In this document: positions 12,101-20,080 of the stretch, piece after piece | How the letters are laid out: each line of letters begins with the position of its first letter | Position numbering within the stretch: the first letter of the stretch is position 1 | Assembly: GCF_030936135.1 (NCBI RefSeq) | Contig: NC_082602.1 | Coordinates: forward strand, 3,782,001 to 3,846,000 | DNA: 64,000 bases | Source: Gavia stellata | Lineage: Eukaryota; Chordata; Aves; Gaviiformes; Gaviidae | Direction of reading: 5' to 3' | Position numbers and translations under genes: made by a program | Notes under the pieces: generated by a model | Seen by the model: the letters and a program-made list of their open reading frames with translations, nothing else | What the model was told of the DNA's origin: nothing | Databases searched by the model: none

Positions 12101-14344
12101 TGCAGTGGGATTGACTATGGGATTGGGGCTCTTGGGCTGCTGTTTATTCCTTGTTTATTAATTCCTGGAAGGGCATTGCTGCAGGGCTTATCTGTTAAAA
12201 TAACAGCTATAATAATAATAAATTATTTTATATAATAATAATATATAAAATAATATATAATAGATATACAATTATATAATATATAATAATATATAAAAAT
12301 TTATATATAAAATATAAATATATAAAAATATATATAAAAATATATAAAATATATAAAAATAAATAAATAAATATATATAAAGGATGCGCTTCTTTTTATC
12401 CCCAAAATGGTCCTCCCTCCTCGGCTGCAGGCTGGGCTGGGCTCCTCGGGGGGGATAACGGGGTGGGAGGGCTGACGTGTAGTGGTATATATGGCTTTTC
12501 CCTGGCACGAGAGATCCCCGTGGGTCCTCCACCCCCCCAAACTTCTCCGGTGGGCTGGAGAGCAGGACCCTGGGTGAGGACTGGGTGCAGGAGCTGCCCC
12601 TCGGCCGCTCTCCCGAAGCGGGTACCGCCTCAGCCGGTTTCTTGCTCCTTCCCAGGGGAAGTCAGGCAAGGACGAGAAGGAGACGCGGACGCTGCGGCTG
12701 AGGAGCCTGCAGTACCTGGAACGCTACATCTACCTGATCCTCTTCAACGCCTACCTGCATCTGGAGAAGAAGGACTCCTGGCAGCGGCCCTTCAGCCTCT
12801 GGATGCGCCAGGTGAGGCTTTCCCTGCCTGCGCCGCCAGCGGGACCGCGCTCCACCTCGGATTTACAGGGCGCTGGGAAGCCCCCTTTCTATTTCATATA
12901 GGATTTTTTCCAACGGTTGTCCAGCACATCGCGTCCGGTTCCTTCGCTCCGGCCGAGCTCCCGTCTCACCATGCTGGTGGCTCTCCGGGAAAGCCAGGCA
13001 GGTTGCTGGAGACGGCCAGCATCCCACCGCGGGGATGGGGTGCTCCCCCCCATCCCAAACCTGCCCTTTTTTTGAGTTTTCCAGGGTTTTGTGTTGATCT
13101 GCCAGTTGCGGCGGCAGCACCCAGAGGTGGGGGGCCACCAGCCAACCCCCCCCGAGCCCCTCTGCCTGGCTTGGTTACCTTGGCTGGCTCTCCTTGCCCC
13201 CAAACCCACCTCTAGTCTCTTCACAGCGTATGAAAAATACAGTATCCCGGCCAAACGGGGTGGGGGGGGTGAAAGGAAGGAATAATTAAAAGCAGCCCCG
13301 CTCTGCCCTGCCCGGCCGACGCGGGTGGCGCAGGGGATGGGGATGCCGGCACCGGGCGTCCGAGAGTCGTGAGGCTGCTGATAAAATGGAATAGGGAGTT
13401 GGTGAGACACCCCAAATTCTCCGTATTTCCTGCTTTTCATTATTTTCAATTATTTTGATCACGACGCAGAGGTTAGTTTTTCTCCCCCCGGGTTTGGGTG
13501 GTGCGAAGGGGGCAGCACCCGCCTTTGGGGAGGGGGGCAAAACCCAAATCCTCGTCCCTTCGCTCACCGCCGCCAGCGCCGCTAATTCGTATGGGTGTGT
13601 TCGATCCGCCGGGCGGGAGACAAAAGCGGCGGCTGCCAGCTCCGCTCACCGTGCCCCCACATCCCATCTCGCTGGAAGGGACCCCGGCCAGGAAGGCGGG
13701 GGGGACGCAGCCGGTGCCCACCCCGGCGCAGCGTCCTGGTTGTGCCGGTGTTTGCGTTGCCCGGTGGTTGGCGCATCTTCAATGCGGCATCTTTAATGCT
13801 TGAGTTTACATCTGCCCCCCCGGGTCCACCCCCCCCGTTCGCTGGAGGGGGGGAAATCCCCCCAACCTGCGGATAAAAGGAGCCTTTGGCCCCCAAAGCG
13901 CCCCTTCCCCCTGCGTAATCTCTGCGTTTTTAGCAAAAACAAGGCGCCATTGTAGCTTTTTGGCGGACGGGTGCCAAAGCCAACAGCCCCCTGCCACGGC
14001 TGACCCCGGCAGCGAGGAAGCGGCTGACGAAACGTATAAAGCGCGGCGGGAGGAAAGCTGGGGGGGGTACCTGGGTGGGGGGAGATGCTGGGGACTTCCC
14101 TCCTGGCTCATCTTCACCCTGGGAGGTGGCAAAAGCATCCCGAGGATGCCGGGGGAGTCCAATCTCTCTTCTCCCTCTGTTTTTTTAGGTGGCGGCGGTG
14201 GCCGGGGTCTACGAGGTCCTGAACCAGTTGGGCTTCCCCGAGCTGGAGAGCCTGGAGGGCGAGGGCGAGCCCCTGGGCACGCTGCGGGGCCGCTGGCGGG
14301 CGCAGGGGAGCACCTCCCGCCCCTTCCGCGGGGACTTCGCGTAG
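1..14344 (+). CDS. PALD1: Paladin, 3' three-quarters of the gene (15 visible coding exons)
   Basis: Visible coding parts are 1-133, 315-390, 1042-1190, 1307-1373, 1480-1584, 4551-4646, 5060-5194, 5847-5963, 6050-6229, 6933-7130, 7520-7660, 8084-8155, 8327-8467, 12656-12811 and 14189-14344. They join in one frame through 14 GT-AG introns into 639 residues plus a stop. Human paladin is about 856 residues, so roughly the first 220 lie upstream of the window. Two CX5R phosphatase loops are visible: FGCQTGVGRTNLAM (Cys codon 1102-1104, Arg 1120-1122) and FNCSSGRGRTTTAM (Cys 7592-7594, Arg 7610-7612). Each is followed by a helix block, LQSLERYFYLIAFNYYLH and LQYLERYIYLILFNAYLH, so the protein is an internal duplication. 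From family knowledge, paladin is a cytoplasmic, lipid-anchored regulator of receptor tyrosine kinase signalling and endothelial biology, long called catalytically dead and later reported to act on phosphoinositides. Downstream ADAMTS14 supports orthology. Confidence 0.95.
315..390 (+). CDS. PALD1: PALD1 visible exon 2
   Basis: The acceptor is CCCGGCAG and the donor GTGAGC. The exon completes the split Arg and reads YHRLPLPAEGAPLEEQFDAF..., a block that precedes the first CX5R loop. A diverged copy, YRRIPIPDFCAPKEQDFDRL, precedes the second loop at 7080-7540. Confidence 0.9.
391..1041 (+). other. PALD1 intron with a T19 tract
   Basis: This GC-rich intron has a run of about 19 T (733-751) followed by TAG, which looks like a splice acceptor. 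No conserved exon follows it in the frame of the flanking exons. Nothing else is supported. Confidence 0.7.
1042..1190 (+). CDS. PALD1: PALD1 visible exon 3: first CX5R phosphatase-like loop
   Basis: The acceptor is CCTCCTAG and the donor GTAAGC. The exon encodes ALLFGCQTGVGRTNLAMAMG, a tyrosine-phosphatase P-loop type signature with Cys at 1102-1104 and Arg at 1120-1122. It ends with two bases of a split Glu codon. Confidence 0.95.
1307..1373 (+). CDS. PALD1: PALD1 visible exon 4
   Basis: The acceptor is TCTCCCAG and the donor GTAAGG. It encodes DRLRVIQTFIEMVPKGQQIV. The alternative CAG at 1275 is rejected because that frame meets TAA at once. Confidence 0.9.
1480..1584 (+). CDS. PALD1: PALD1 visible exon 5
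   Basis: This phase 0-0 exon of 35 codons has acceptor CACAAG and donor GTACGT. It encodes VDGAVASCSEMHDMKEAIYE and then a Lys-rich helix, part of the post-loop helical region. Confidence 0.9.
1585..4550 (+). other. PALD1 intron, 3.0 kb
   Basis: This is ordinary non-coding intron sequence with short A and T homopolymers (for example near 1749 and 4202). No repeat family, RNA gene or additional exon is recognisable. Confidence 0.7.
4551..4646 (+). CDS. PALD1: PALD1 visible exon 6: helix block of repeat 1
   Basis: This phase 0-0 exon of 32 codons contains LQSLERYFYLIAFNYYLHEQ. The same block recurs in diverged form in the exon at 12656-12811, which marks the paladin internal duplication. The donor GTAAAA is followed 18 nt later by a minisatellite. 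Confidence 0.95.
4664..4879. repeat. Minisatellite, 21-22 bp unit, 10 copies
   Basis: The unit is CCACCCACCAACCCCAAAGAA with small A-run length differences, ten copies in tandem. The minus strand is G-rich with GGGG, GG, GGG and GG runs, and G-quadruplexes are possible. Long minus-strand frames full of Gly and Trp here are artefacts of the repeat. Confidence 0.95.
5060..5194 (+). CDS. PALD1: PALD1 visible exon 7
   Basis: This phase 0-0 exon of 45 codons has acceptor CCGGCAG and donor GTGAGT. It encodes YPLGFALSFSRWMCRHPELY and the start of the linker into the second module. Confidence 0.93.
5195..5846 (+). other. PALD1 intron with a small 21-bp duplication
   Basis: The intron contains a 21-bp direct duplication (GCTGCTTTGGCGTGGTGCT) at about 5600-5642. 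It holds no exon or recognised element. Confidence 0.6.
5847..5963 (+). CDS. PALD1: PALD1 visible exon 8: entry to second phosphatase-like module
   Basis: This phase 0-0 exon of 39 codons has acceptor CCGCTGCAG and donor GTGAGG. It encodes MSVANFRRVPKMPVYGTAQP, the conserved opening of a paladin phosphatase module. Confidence 0.94.
6050..6229 (+). CDS. PALD1: PALD1 visible exon 9
   Basis: This phase 0-0 exon of 60 codons has acceptor CCCCTAG and donor GTGAGC. It encodes VLRYLTDAKRKHARIVWINL followed by REEAVLEG. The W-I-N-L-R-E-E stretch is characteristic of paladin modules. Confidence 0.95.
6230..6932 (+). other. PALD1 intron, 0.7 kb
   Basis: This is unremarkable GC-rich intron sequence. 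No repeat or additional exon is seen. Confidence 0.6.
6933..7130 (+). CDS. PALD1: PALD1 visible exon 10
   Basis: This phase 0-0 exon of 66 codons has acceptor CTCTGCAG and donor GTACCC. A Lys/Glu-rich helical stretch (LEATLKGDLLKCQKWLEVYL) leads to YRRIPIPDFCAPKEQ, the pre-loop block of the second module. Confidence 0.95.
7131..7519 (+). other. PALD1 intron, 0.4 kb
   Basis: GC-rich intron. Nothing beyond the splice sites is recognised. Confidence 0.6.
7520..7660 (+). CDS. PALD1: PALD1 visible exon 11: second CX5R phosphatase-like loop
   Basis: This phase 0-0 exon of 47 codons encodes FVFNCSSGRGRTTTAMVIAV, with Cys at 7592-7594 and Arg at 7610-7612. Both CX5R end residues are intact. The donor is GTGGGT. 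Confidence 0.96.
7661..8083 (+). other. PALD1 intron, 0.4 kb
   Basis: GC-rich intron without a recognisable element. Confidence 0.6.
8084..8155 (+). CDS. PALD1: PALD1 visible exon 12
   Basis: This short phase 0-0 exon of 24 codons encodes GIPEMSEEEIVSVPDAKYTK plus GEFE. The acceptor is GCTCCAG and the donor GTGGGT. Confidence 0.93.
8327..8467 (+). CDS. PALD1: PALD1 visible exon 13
   Basis: This phase 0-0 exon of 47 codons reads VVMKVVQLLPDGHRMKKEVD through EIIICTYRQ, with donor GTGAGC. The frame stays open past the donor for 532 codons into the intronic minisatellite, up to a stop at 10064-10066. Confidence 0.95.
8645..9843. repeat. Complex GC-rich minisatellite, about 1.2 kb
   Basis: Variants of CATCCCACCCAGCATCCTGC alternate with CATCTGGCACCATCC-like spacers, giving composite periods of roughly 37-55 bp. 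The repeat carries almost no stop codons in any frame. Long frames on both strands (His/Pro-rich on plus, Gly/Trp/Asp-rich on minus) are therefore expected artefacts. Confidence 0.95.
9937..9990. repeat. 18-bp tandem repeat, 3 copies
   Basis: The unit CACCCACCCTTGGGAGGG is repeated about three times with small changes, next to the larger minisatellite. Confidence 0.85.
11158..11826. repeat. AT-rich minisatellite, 75-bp higher-order unit
   Basis: About nine copies of a roughly 75-bp unit are present. Each unit is made of three related 23-28 bp subunits of the type AATAGGATAATATGATAAAA. The right end decays into plain GGATAATA repeats. The hydrophobic 310-residue minus-strand frame across it is an artefact. 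Confidence 0.92.
12208..12385. repeat. AT low-complexity tract
   Basis: Degenerate ATAAT and TATAAAAA repeats, essentially free of G and C. Confidence 0.9.
12656..12811 (+). CDS. PALD1: PALD1 visible exon 14: helix block of repeat 2
   Basis: This phase 0-0 exon of 52 codons has acceptor CTTCCCAG and donor GTGAGG. It contains LQYLERYIYLILFNAYLHLE followed by WQRPFSLWMRQ, the counterpart of the helix block at 4551-4646. Confidence 0.95.
12812..14188 (+). other. PALD1 last intron, 1.4 kb
   Basis: GC-rich with several G and C homopolymers. No element is recognised. Confidence 0.6.
14189..14344 (+). CDS. PALD1: PALD1 last coding exon with stop
   Basis: The acceptor follows a T-run ending TTTTTTAG. 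It encodes VAAVAGVYEVLNQLGFPELE and ends RPFRGDFA with stop TAG at 14342-14344. The C-terminus is very GC-rich (RGRWRAQGS). Confidence 0.95.
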   Translation: MAAVAGVYEVLNQLGFPELESLEGEGEPLGTLRGRWRAQGSTSRPFRGDFA

Positions 14345-14535
14345 GGTCGGGGTCGGGGTGCGCGGGGGACCCCCGCTGCTTTCTCCTGGGGCGGGGGGAG
14401 AGGAAAAAAAAAAAAGACTGTTTTCCCAAAAATTGGGGGTGTGGGGAGGGAGGGGTGAGCCCCGAAACTGCCTTAGGAGGGGGGAATTTCTGGGCTTCTT
14501 TTGGACGCAATAAAAATATTGTAAATTAAAAAGCA
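14345..14535 (+). other. PALD1: PALD1 3' UTR (inferred)
   Basis: This is a short G-rich 3' UTR ending shortly after the polyadenylation signal. The exact cleavage site is inferred, at about 14525-14535. Confidence 0.7.
14509..14514 (+). promoter_or_regulatory. PALD1: PALD1 polyadenylation signal AATAAA
   Basis: A canonical AATAAA lies 165 nt after the stop codon. It is the only one between the stop and the end of the G-rich UTR. Confidence 0.8.
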
Positions 14536-14687
14536 CGCCTTTTAGGCAGGCGCGTAATTGCGAGGGGGGTGGGATTTGAAAAGCGGCTCTGAAATGCCGG
14601 GATGCCGTCGCCTGAATTTGGTGGGTGCCGGGAGTCGTGCCAGATTTTTCAAGACCATCCTCACTTTCTCCCTAAATCAGTGCAGCA

Positions 14688-15025
14688 TACACAAATATAT
14701 ATCTACACAAATATATATACGCACACAAATATACACAAATATATATATACACAAATATATATACACATATATATACACAAATATATATACACACATATGT
14801 ACACAAATATATATATACACATATGTACACAAATATGTATATACACAAATATATATACACACAAATATATATTTATTTATATGCACACATATGCGTGTAT
14901 ATATGCATAGATACCCAAATATACATACACACATGCATATATCTATGCATATATATACATAAATATATATACACACACAGAGATATATATTTATGGTTCT
15001 ATGTGTGCATATATATACGTATATC
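14688..15025. repeat. ATATACACAA-type microsatellite
   Basis: About 340 bp of imperfect (ATATATACACAA)n and (ATATGCACAC)n. Frames of Tyr/Ile/Thr/His repeats on both strands are artefacts. Confidence 0.93.
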
Positions 15026-16359
15026 TGGAGCCATAACCACTTGTAGCCTGGATGAGGACCCGCAGAGCTCCCGGTTGCTGCAGACCTGGGTATTTTTAAG
15101 ATTTGGGCATCTTTGTTGGTTCTTCCCAACTTTTTCCGTCACGGATGCGGCTGGGGGAAAGGCAGGCATGGCACTGGGTTTGGGGGTCCCCGCTGTCCCC
15201 CCCACCCCAGAGCTGTCTTTTCAGTGCCAAGGTGATGCTGGGGGGGGTTAGCTGCTCAGCAAAGAGTAGAGTTAAAAGGATAATTAATGTAGGGATTTAT
15301 TTATGTATTTTAAGGAAAGGAGAAAGGGAAGAGTGAAAAATAATCAAAATAAGATGCTGCCGGTGGCGGGAGACGCAGGCAGCAGAAATTCGAACGTGGA
15401 GGGTGGAATGAGAAATATCATCTTTAAATAGCACGGGATGCTTTTTGTTTTAAACATCGGGACGGTTCCTGCTGCGGCTGTGAGAGCCCCGGTTCCCACG
15501 GGGTCCCTCCTTCTTTTTGACTTAACCACGCATTTTGCTTTTACTTTTTTTTGTTGTTTTAACGCAGAAATACCTGCTCGAATATTTTGTCCCTCGCCGG
15601 GTGTTTCAGTGTTTGGATAATTTGCTGCTGAGGCAATAGGACAGTTGACTTAGCGATGTGCAAGAGGCTGTCGGTGCTATTTTTTTCCCCTCTTCTTTCT
15701 CTTTTTAACGGAGCACGTGCTCTTCGTCTTCGCGGTACAGTACATCTCCGTTTATTCTACCTTACGAAAGGAACTACCTGTGGGCTCCTTGGCTTTCAGC
15801 CAGGCTGCAGACCCTCCTCCTGCCCCCCCAGCAGCAACCCTTGGAAGTCCTGTCTAATAGCCCTGACTTAATTAGGCAGGGATTTTAATTAGGAAATTTT
15901 AATTTAGGAAATCCCAGCCCCTTTAATCATGGTAACGAAGGCTGGAGCTTTGCATCACCTGGACCCAGGGGTGGGGGGGGGCTTCTTTCCGCTTTCCCAC
16001 CTTCCGAACAAGCGATTTCCAACGCGGGGCAAAAGCAATTGCCCGGAAAAAAAAAAAGGCCTCGGGGATGGGAACGTGTTTGAACATGGAAAATCAGCCC
16101 CGCTGTGTTTATTTCTTCTTTTCCCTAGCTCCCTCTCCCAGATCATAAGTTAAAGGCAGCTCTGAAGGGTTTTTTTGGGGAGGCTGTTTCAGCTGAAGGT
16201 CTCATTGCAAGGCAGGGAGGAGCTCGGGGGGGTCCCAAGGTGGGGGGAATCGCTGGGAGACGGGGCCCAGCATCCTCAAAGGATGAAACAGCGGCTCCGG
16301 GGAACAGATCGGCAATTCTGAAAGTGGTCAGCCCGAGACAAGGCAAACAGGGGGATATC

Positions 16360-17170
16360 GAGCATATATTATATATATATAGACTATAGAATAATTCTAG
16401 AATGTGTGTTCTATATTAATATATATGCTATATATACTATATCGTATATAGCATACATTATATATTATTATATATACTATATTGTATATCGTATACAAGG
16501 TATATTATATATATAGTGTATATATTGTATATATATTATATATAGACGATAGAATAATTCTAGAATGTGTGTTCTAAATTAACATATATACTATATATAC
16601 TATATCGTATATAGTATACGTTATATATTATTATGTATACTATATTGTATATCGTATACAAGGTATATTATATTTATAGTGTATATATTGTATATATATT
16701 ATATATAGACTCTAGAATAATTCTAGAATGTGTGTTCTATATTAATATATATACTGTATATACTATATCGTATATAGTATACGTTATATATTATTCTATA
16801 TACTATATTGTATATCGTATACAAGGTATATTATATCTATAGTGTATATATTGTCTATATATTATATACATTGACTATAGAATAATTCTAGAATGTGTGT
16901 TCTATATTAATATATATACTATATCGTATATAGTATACATTATATATTATTCTATATGCTATATTGTATATCGTATACAAGGTATATTATATCTATAGTG
17001 TATATATTGTATATTAATATATTATAAATATTATCTAGATTTTATTGTATAATAATTGTTGTACATAATATAGAATAAACATTCTAGAATTATTCTGTAT
17101 AATGTATAATAGATCTATATAATAATACATATATATAATAGCTATTCTAGAGAACATCTAGAATATAAAT
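16360..17170. repeat. AT-rich 163-165 bp tandem satellite, 4 copies plus remnants
   Basis: A landmark, GAATAATTCTAGAATGTGTG, recurs just after GAC starts at 16382, 16545, 16708 and 16873, giving spacings of 163, 163 and 165 bp. Each copy includes ATTCTAGAAT palindromes and TATATCGTATA-like blocks. At about 17070-17100 the landmark reappears inverted (ACATTCTAGAATTATTCTG turned around), and the rest decays into AT sequence. Confidence 0.93.
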
Positions 17171-18418
17171 ACAAAGATATATTTAAAAAGCAGTTATTAG
17201 TAAGGTGCTGACCTCCAGCCTCACTGCAGTATATTCCCTGCCAGAAGCAGCATTTCAACCCAGGGAGACATCAGCAAGGGGGTCTGCAGATGGAAATTCT
17301 CACAAAGCAGAAACTCAAAGGGTGTTTTTGTGTTAAAAAAAAAAAAAAAAAAGGCTATTTTCCATCGGCGGGGTCTGCTAGCCGACCTTTTCACTGGCAA
17401 TCGCTTAACGTGAGGCTCAGGGAGCGAAACAAGCCTTTATTTGTTTCACCTCTATATTTATTTCACCTCTTTATTACTCCTGACTCCTGTTTATCCCGTT
17501 TATTCAGAGCCGGCTTTGCTCGGCCAAGGAAAGCCCACGGAAGGAGCGCTCGTTGGTTGATTTCATTGATTTTCATGAAAACTGCTTTTCTGCAGGTTTC
17601 TGACCCTCGGTTAACTGCGTTACGCTCCTATTTCTCTGCTCTCCCCATCTTCTTGTTCAGGACTCTGAGCGCGGGAATACAGCCCAGGGGATCCCAGGTT
17701 ATTTTGGGGCAGGTAAGTAAATATTTCAATCCCATCCAGCAGTCCTAAAGGATTGATTTCGGAGCAGGAAACGCGGATCCCTGGCCAGATTTCTGCGAGA
17801 CCGTCCCGATGGTATAGCATCCATCCGTATAGCAGATGGTATAACACCTCCGTGTTCATCCCGGGTCTGCATCCCGTTTTCCCAGGGGGACGCAGGGCAT
17901 CCCTCTGGCTCTGGGTACCGTTGCCTATTTTTTGGGCTTTGTTTCATTCACAAACCTTTTTTCCCAAACCTGCCAGCTTCTGGGAAAATGGGAAAACAGC
18001 CATGGGAGCCACGCCAGCTTTAGGGATGCGATGCCCGGGCTGCCTAAGGATGCGGAGCCGGGCTCCGTGGGCTCCGCGTTAACGGCGAGGCAAGGGGAGA
18101 AGCCACCACCCGCGCCCCAAAATCCCCCGGCGTCCTGCCATTGCACCCGTGGTTGTGTGCACAGGCTGGGGTGGGTCATGGAAACTCCTAACGCTGCGTT
18201 AAAAAAATAAAACACCGCCCCCCCTTATTCTGCCTCTGGAAAAAGTGTTTGGCGGCATCGAAAATGTGGCAACAGCCCTGATGGAACTTGAAAGAGGTGA
18301 GATGTGGGGCTGGGGTATTTTGAAAAGGGGAGCGTAGCTGCCTTAATAAATAGTGCTAGCGAGCCTTTTGCTTGAGCCAGAAAAAAAATATATATTTTAT
18401 ATAAATTTTTTTCTTTTA

Positions 18419-18438
18419 TATATATATATATATATATA
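18419..18438. repeat. (TA)n microsatellite
   Basis: About ten TA dinucleotides in an AT-rich stretch. Confidence 0.9.
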
Positions 18439-18630
18439 GGTGTAGGAGTGAATTTAAAGGCTGCCATGCCAACGGAGCCTTGCCCACGTGCAGCAGGCTG
18501 GACCGCATCATTTTCCCAGAGAAATCAGGGCGCTGCAGCCCTGTCCGAGCCTCCCTCCCTGCAGGTCCACCTGGGACCCACCTTACACCCCTCCCCGGGA
18601 GCTGGCACCCAAAGCTGGGGGCACCAGCAG

Positions 18631-18647
18631 CCCCCCCCCCCCCCCCC
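18631..18647. repeat. C17 homopolymer
   Basis: A run of 17 C. Its length may be unreliable in the assembly. Confidence 0.9.
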
Positions 18648-19956
18648 AAATTTCTGCCTGCGGAGCAGCACAGCCCGTGTTTCTCCCCACGCCGCTCGGG
18701 AAGCCTCGAGCACAGAGCGAAGGAGAGACGCTCGCTCCTGCATGCCAAAACACTCTGGATTATCATCAAAGAGGATTTTTTGGCCAGTTTGGGAGTCCGG
18801 CTCCATTGTCGTAAAAGTAGTGAGTGATTTTATTATTATTATTTTTTTTTTTCCCCCTTCCTTCTGGCTGCAGCCTGGGGGTAACGTGGCACCGGCAGCT
18901 TTCGTAGCTGTGCTCTGCTACTGGTAACGAGATTATTTTTTTAAATGGATAAGCTTGTACTTATTAATTCTTCGACCCGCCTTCTTGTCCCCAAGGGTTT
19001 GGTGTACGCTGCCGTACCGTTTCCAGGTTTTCATCTGCAGTAGATGTGCTGCACATGTCCTTCTTTCTCGTAGGAAAGGTCACGAATAAGAGTATAATTA
19101 AAAAAACCAACTATATAGAATGAGACGTGATGAACCTGTACCCATTGGCAGTGCTAAATGGTATTCACCGGCCGTACAGGGATAAAGGCTGTCTTCTAAA
19201 TCCCTATTAAGATGTATTTTAATATAAAATACCTGTGACACTCCCCCTGAATACGACAGCTTGTGGGACCCCCTCGGTTCTGTTAAGCTTATCGATAGAT
19301 GATTTTTTTTTTACTCAAAAATACGCCCAAATACGGCTCTTCCTGGCCAGATTCTCCTTTTCTACAGCTTTCCATCAGACCCTGGCAAAGGGACCCCCCT
19401 CTTTGGGCTTATGAGTGGTAAAAGACGTGGGGCTCCTCTTACCTCAGCCAGGGTTGGGTTTTTTTCCCCCCCCTCCTCTTCTGGGTGAGTAGAAATCCTT
19501 GGAAGCTGAAATCCACGTGCCTTTATGGTTTTTCATACATCCAAAGGGGAAAATACGCCGAGGAGCCAATATTCCACTGGCGCGTGGGACCGCAGGGGGA
19601 AACCTGCCGCAACCTCAGCTAAATCACTGCAGTGCTCTCAGGGGCTTCAGGGCTGTGGGTTTTAGATAAAAACCCCCTTTTTGCCTATTTTCTCCGCCCA
19701 GCTGGGGCAGCTCCGCTTAATATAAAACATCAGCCGTACCCCAGTCCCACGGATGTCAGCGGTTCACGTATCGACTCGGGAGTGTTCCCTAACCCGCAGT
19801 GAAAAGAAAGTGGGGTTTGGGGTTGGGGGAGGATAGAATTTCTATTTACTGAAGCAGGGGTGGGTGCGTGGGAAGAGGCTGAGCGCAGGGGAGCTGTCAG
19901 CGGGTCGGGGCAGAAGTGATGCTGGGGAGGCATGTGCTGACATGAAGGGTCTTAAA

Positions 19957-20080
19957 ATTATTATTATTATTATTATTAATAATAATAATAATACCAATAA
20001 TAATAATACCAATAATAACAATAATAGCAGCAGCAACAACAACAACAACAACAATAATAATAATAATAATAATAATAATT
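19957..20080. repeat. (ATT)n-(AAT)n-(AAC)n trinucleotide tract
   Basis: Six ATT units abut AAT units, forming a perfect palindrome. The tract then passes through interrupted AAT/ACC, GCA and AAC runs back to AAT. Poly-Leu and poly-Asn frames across it are artefacts. Confidence 0.95.

Larger units (their letters stand above)
8468..12655 (+). other. PALD1 intron, 4.2 kb, rich in tandem repeats
   Basis: This intron carries a GC-rich minisatellite (8645-9843), three 18-bp units at about 9937-9990, an AT-rich nested minisatellite (11158-11826) and an AT low-complexity tract (12208-12385). No further exon is supported. Confidence 0.85.
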
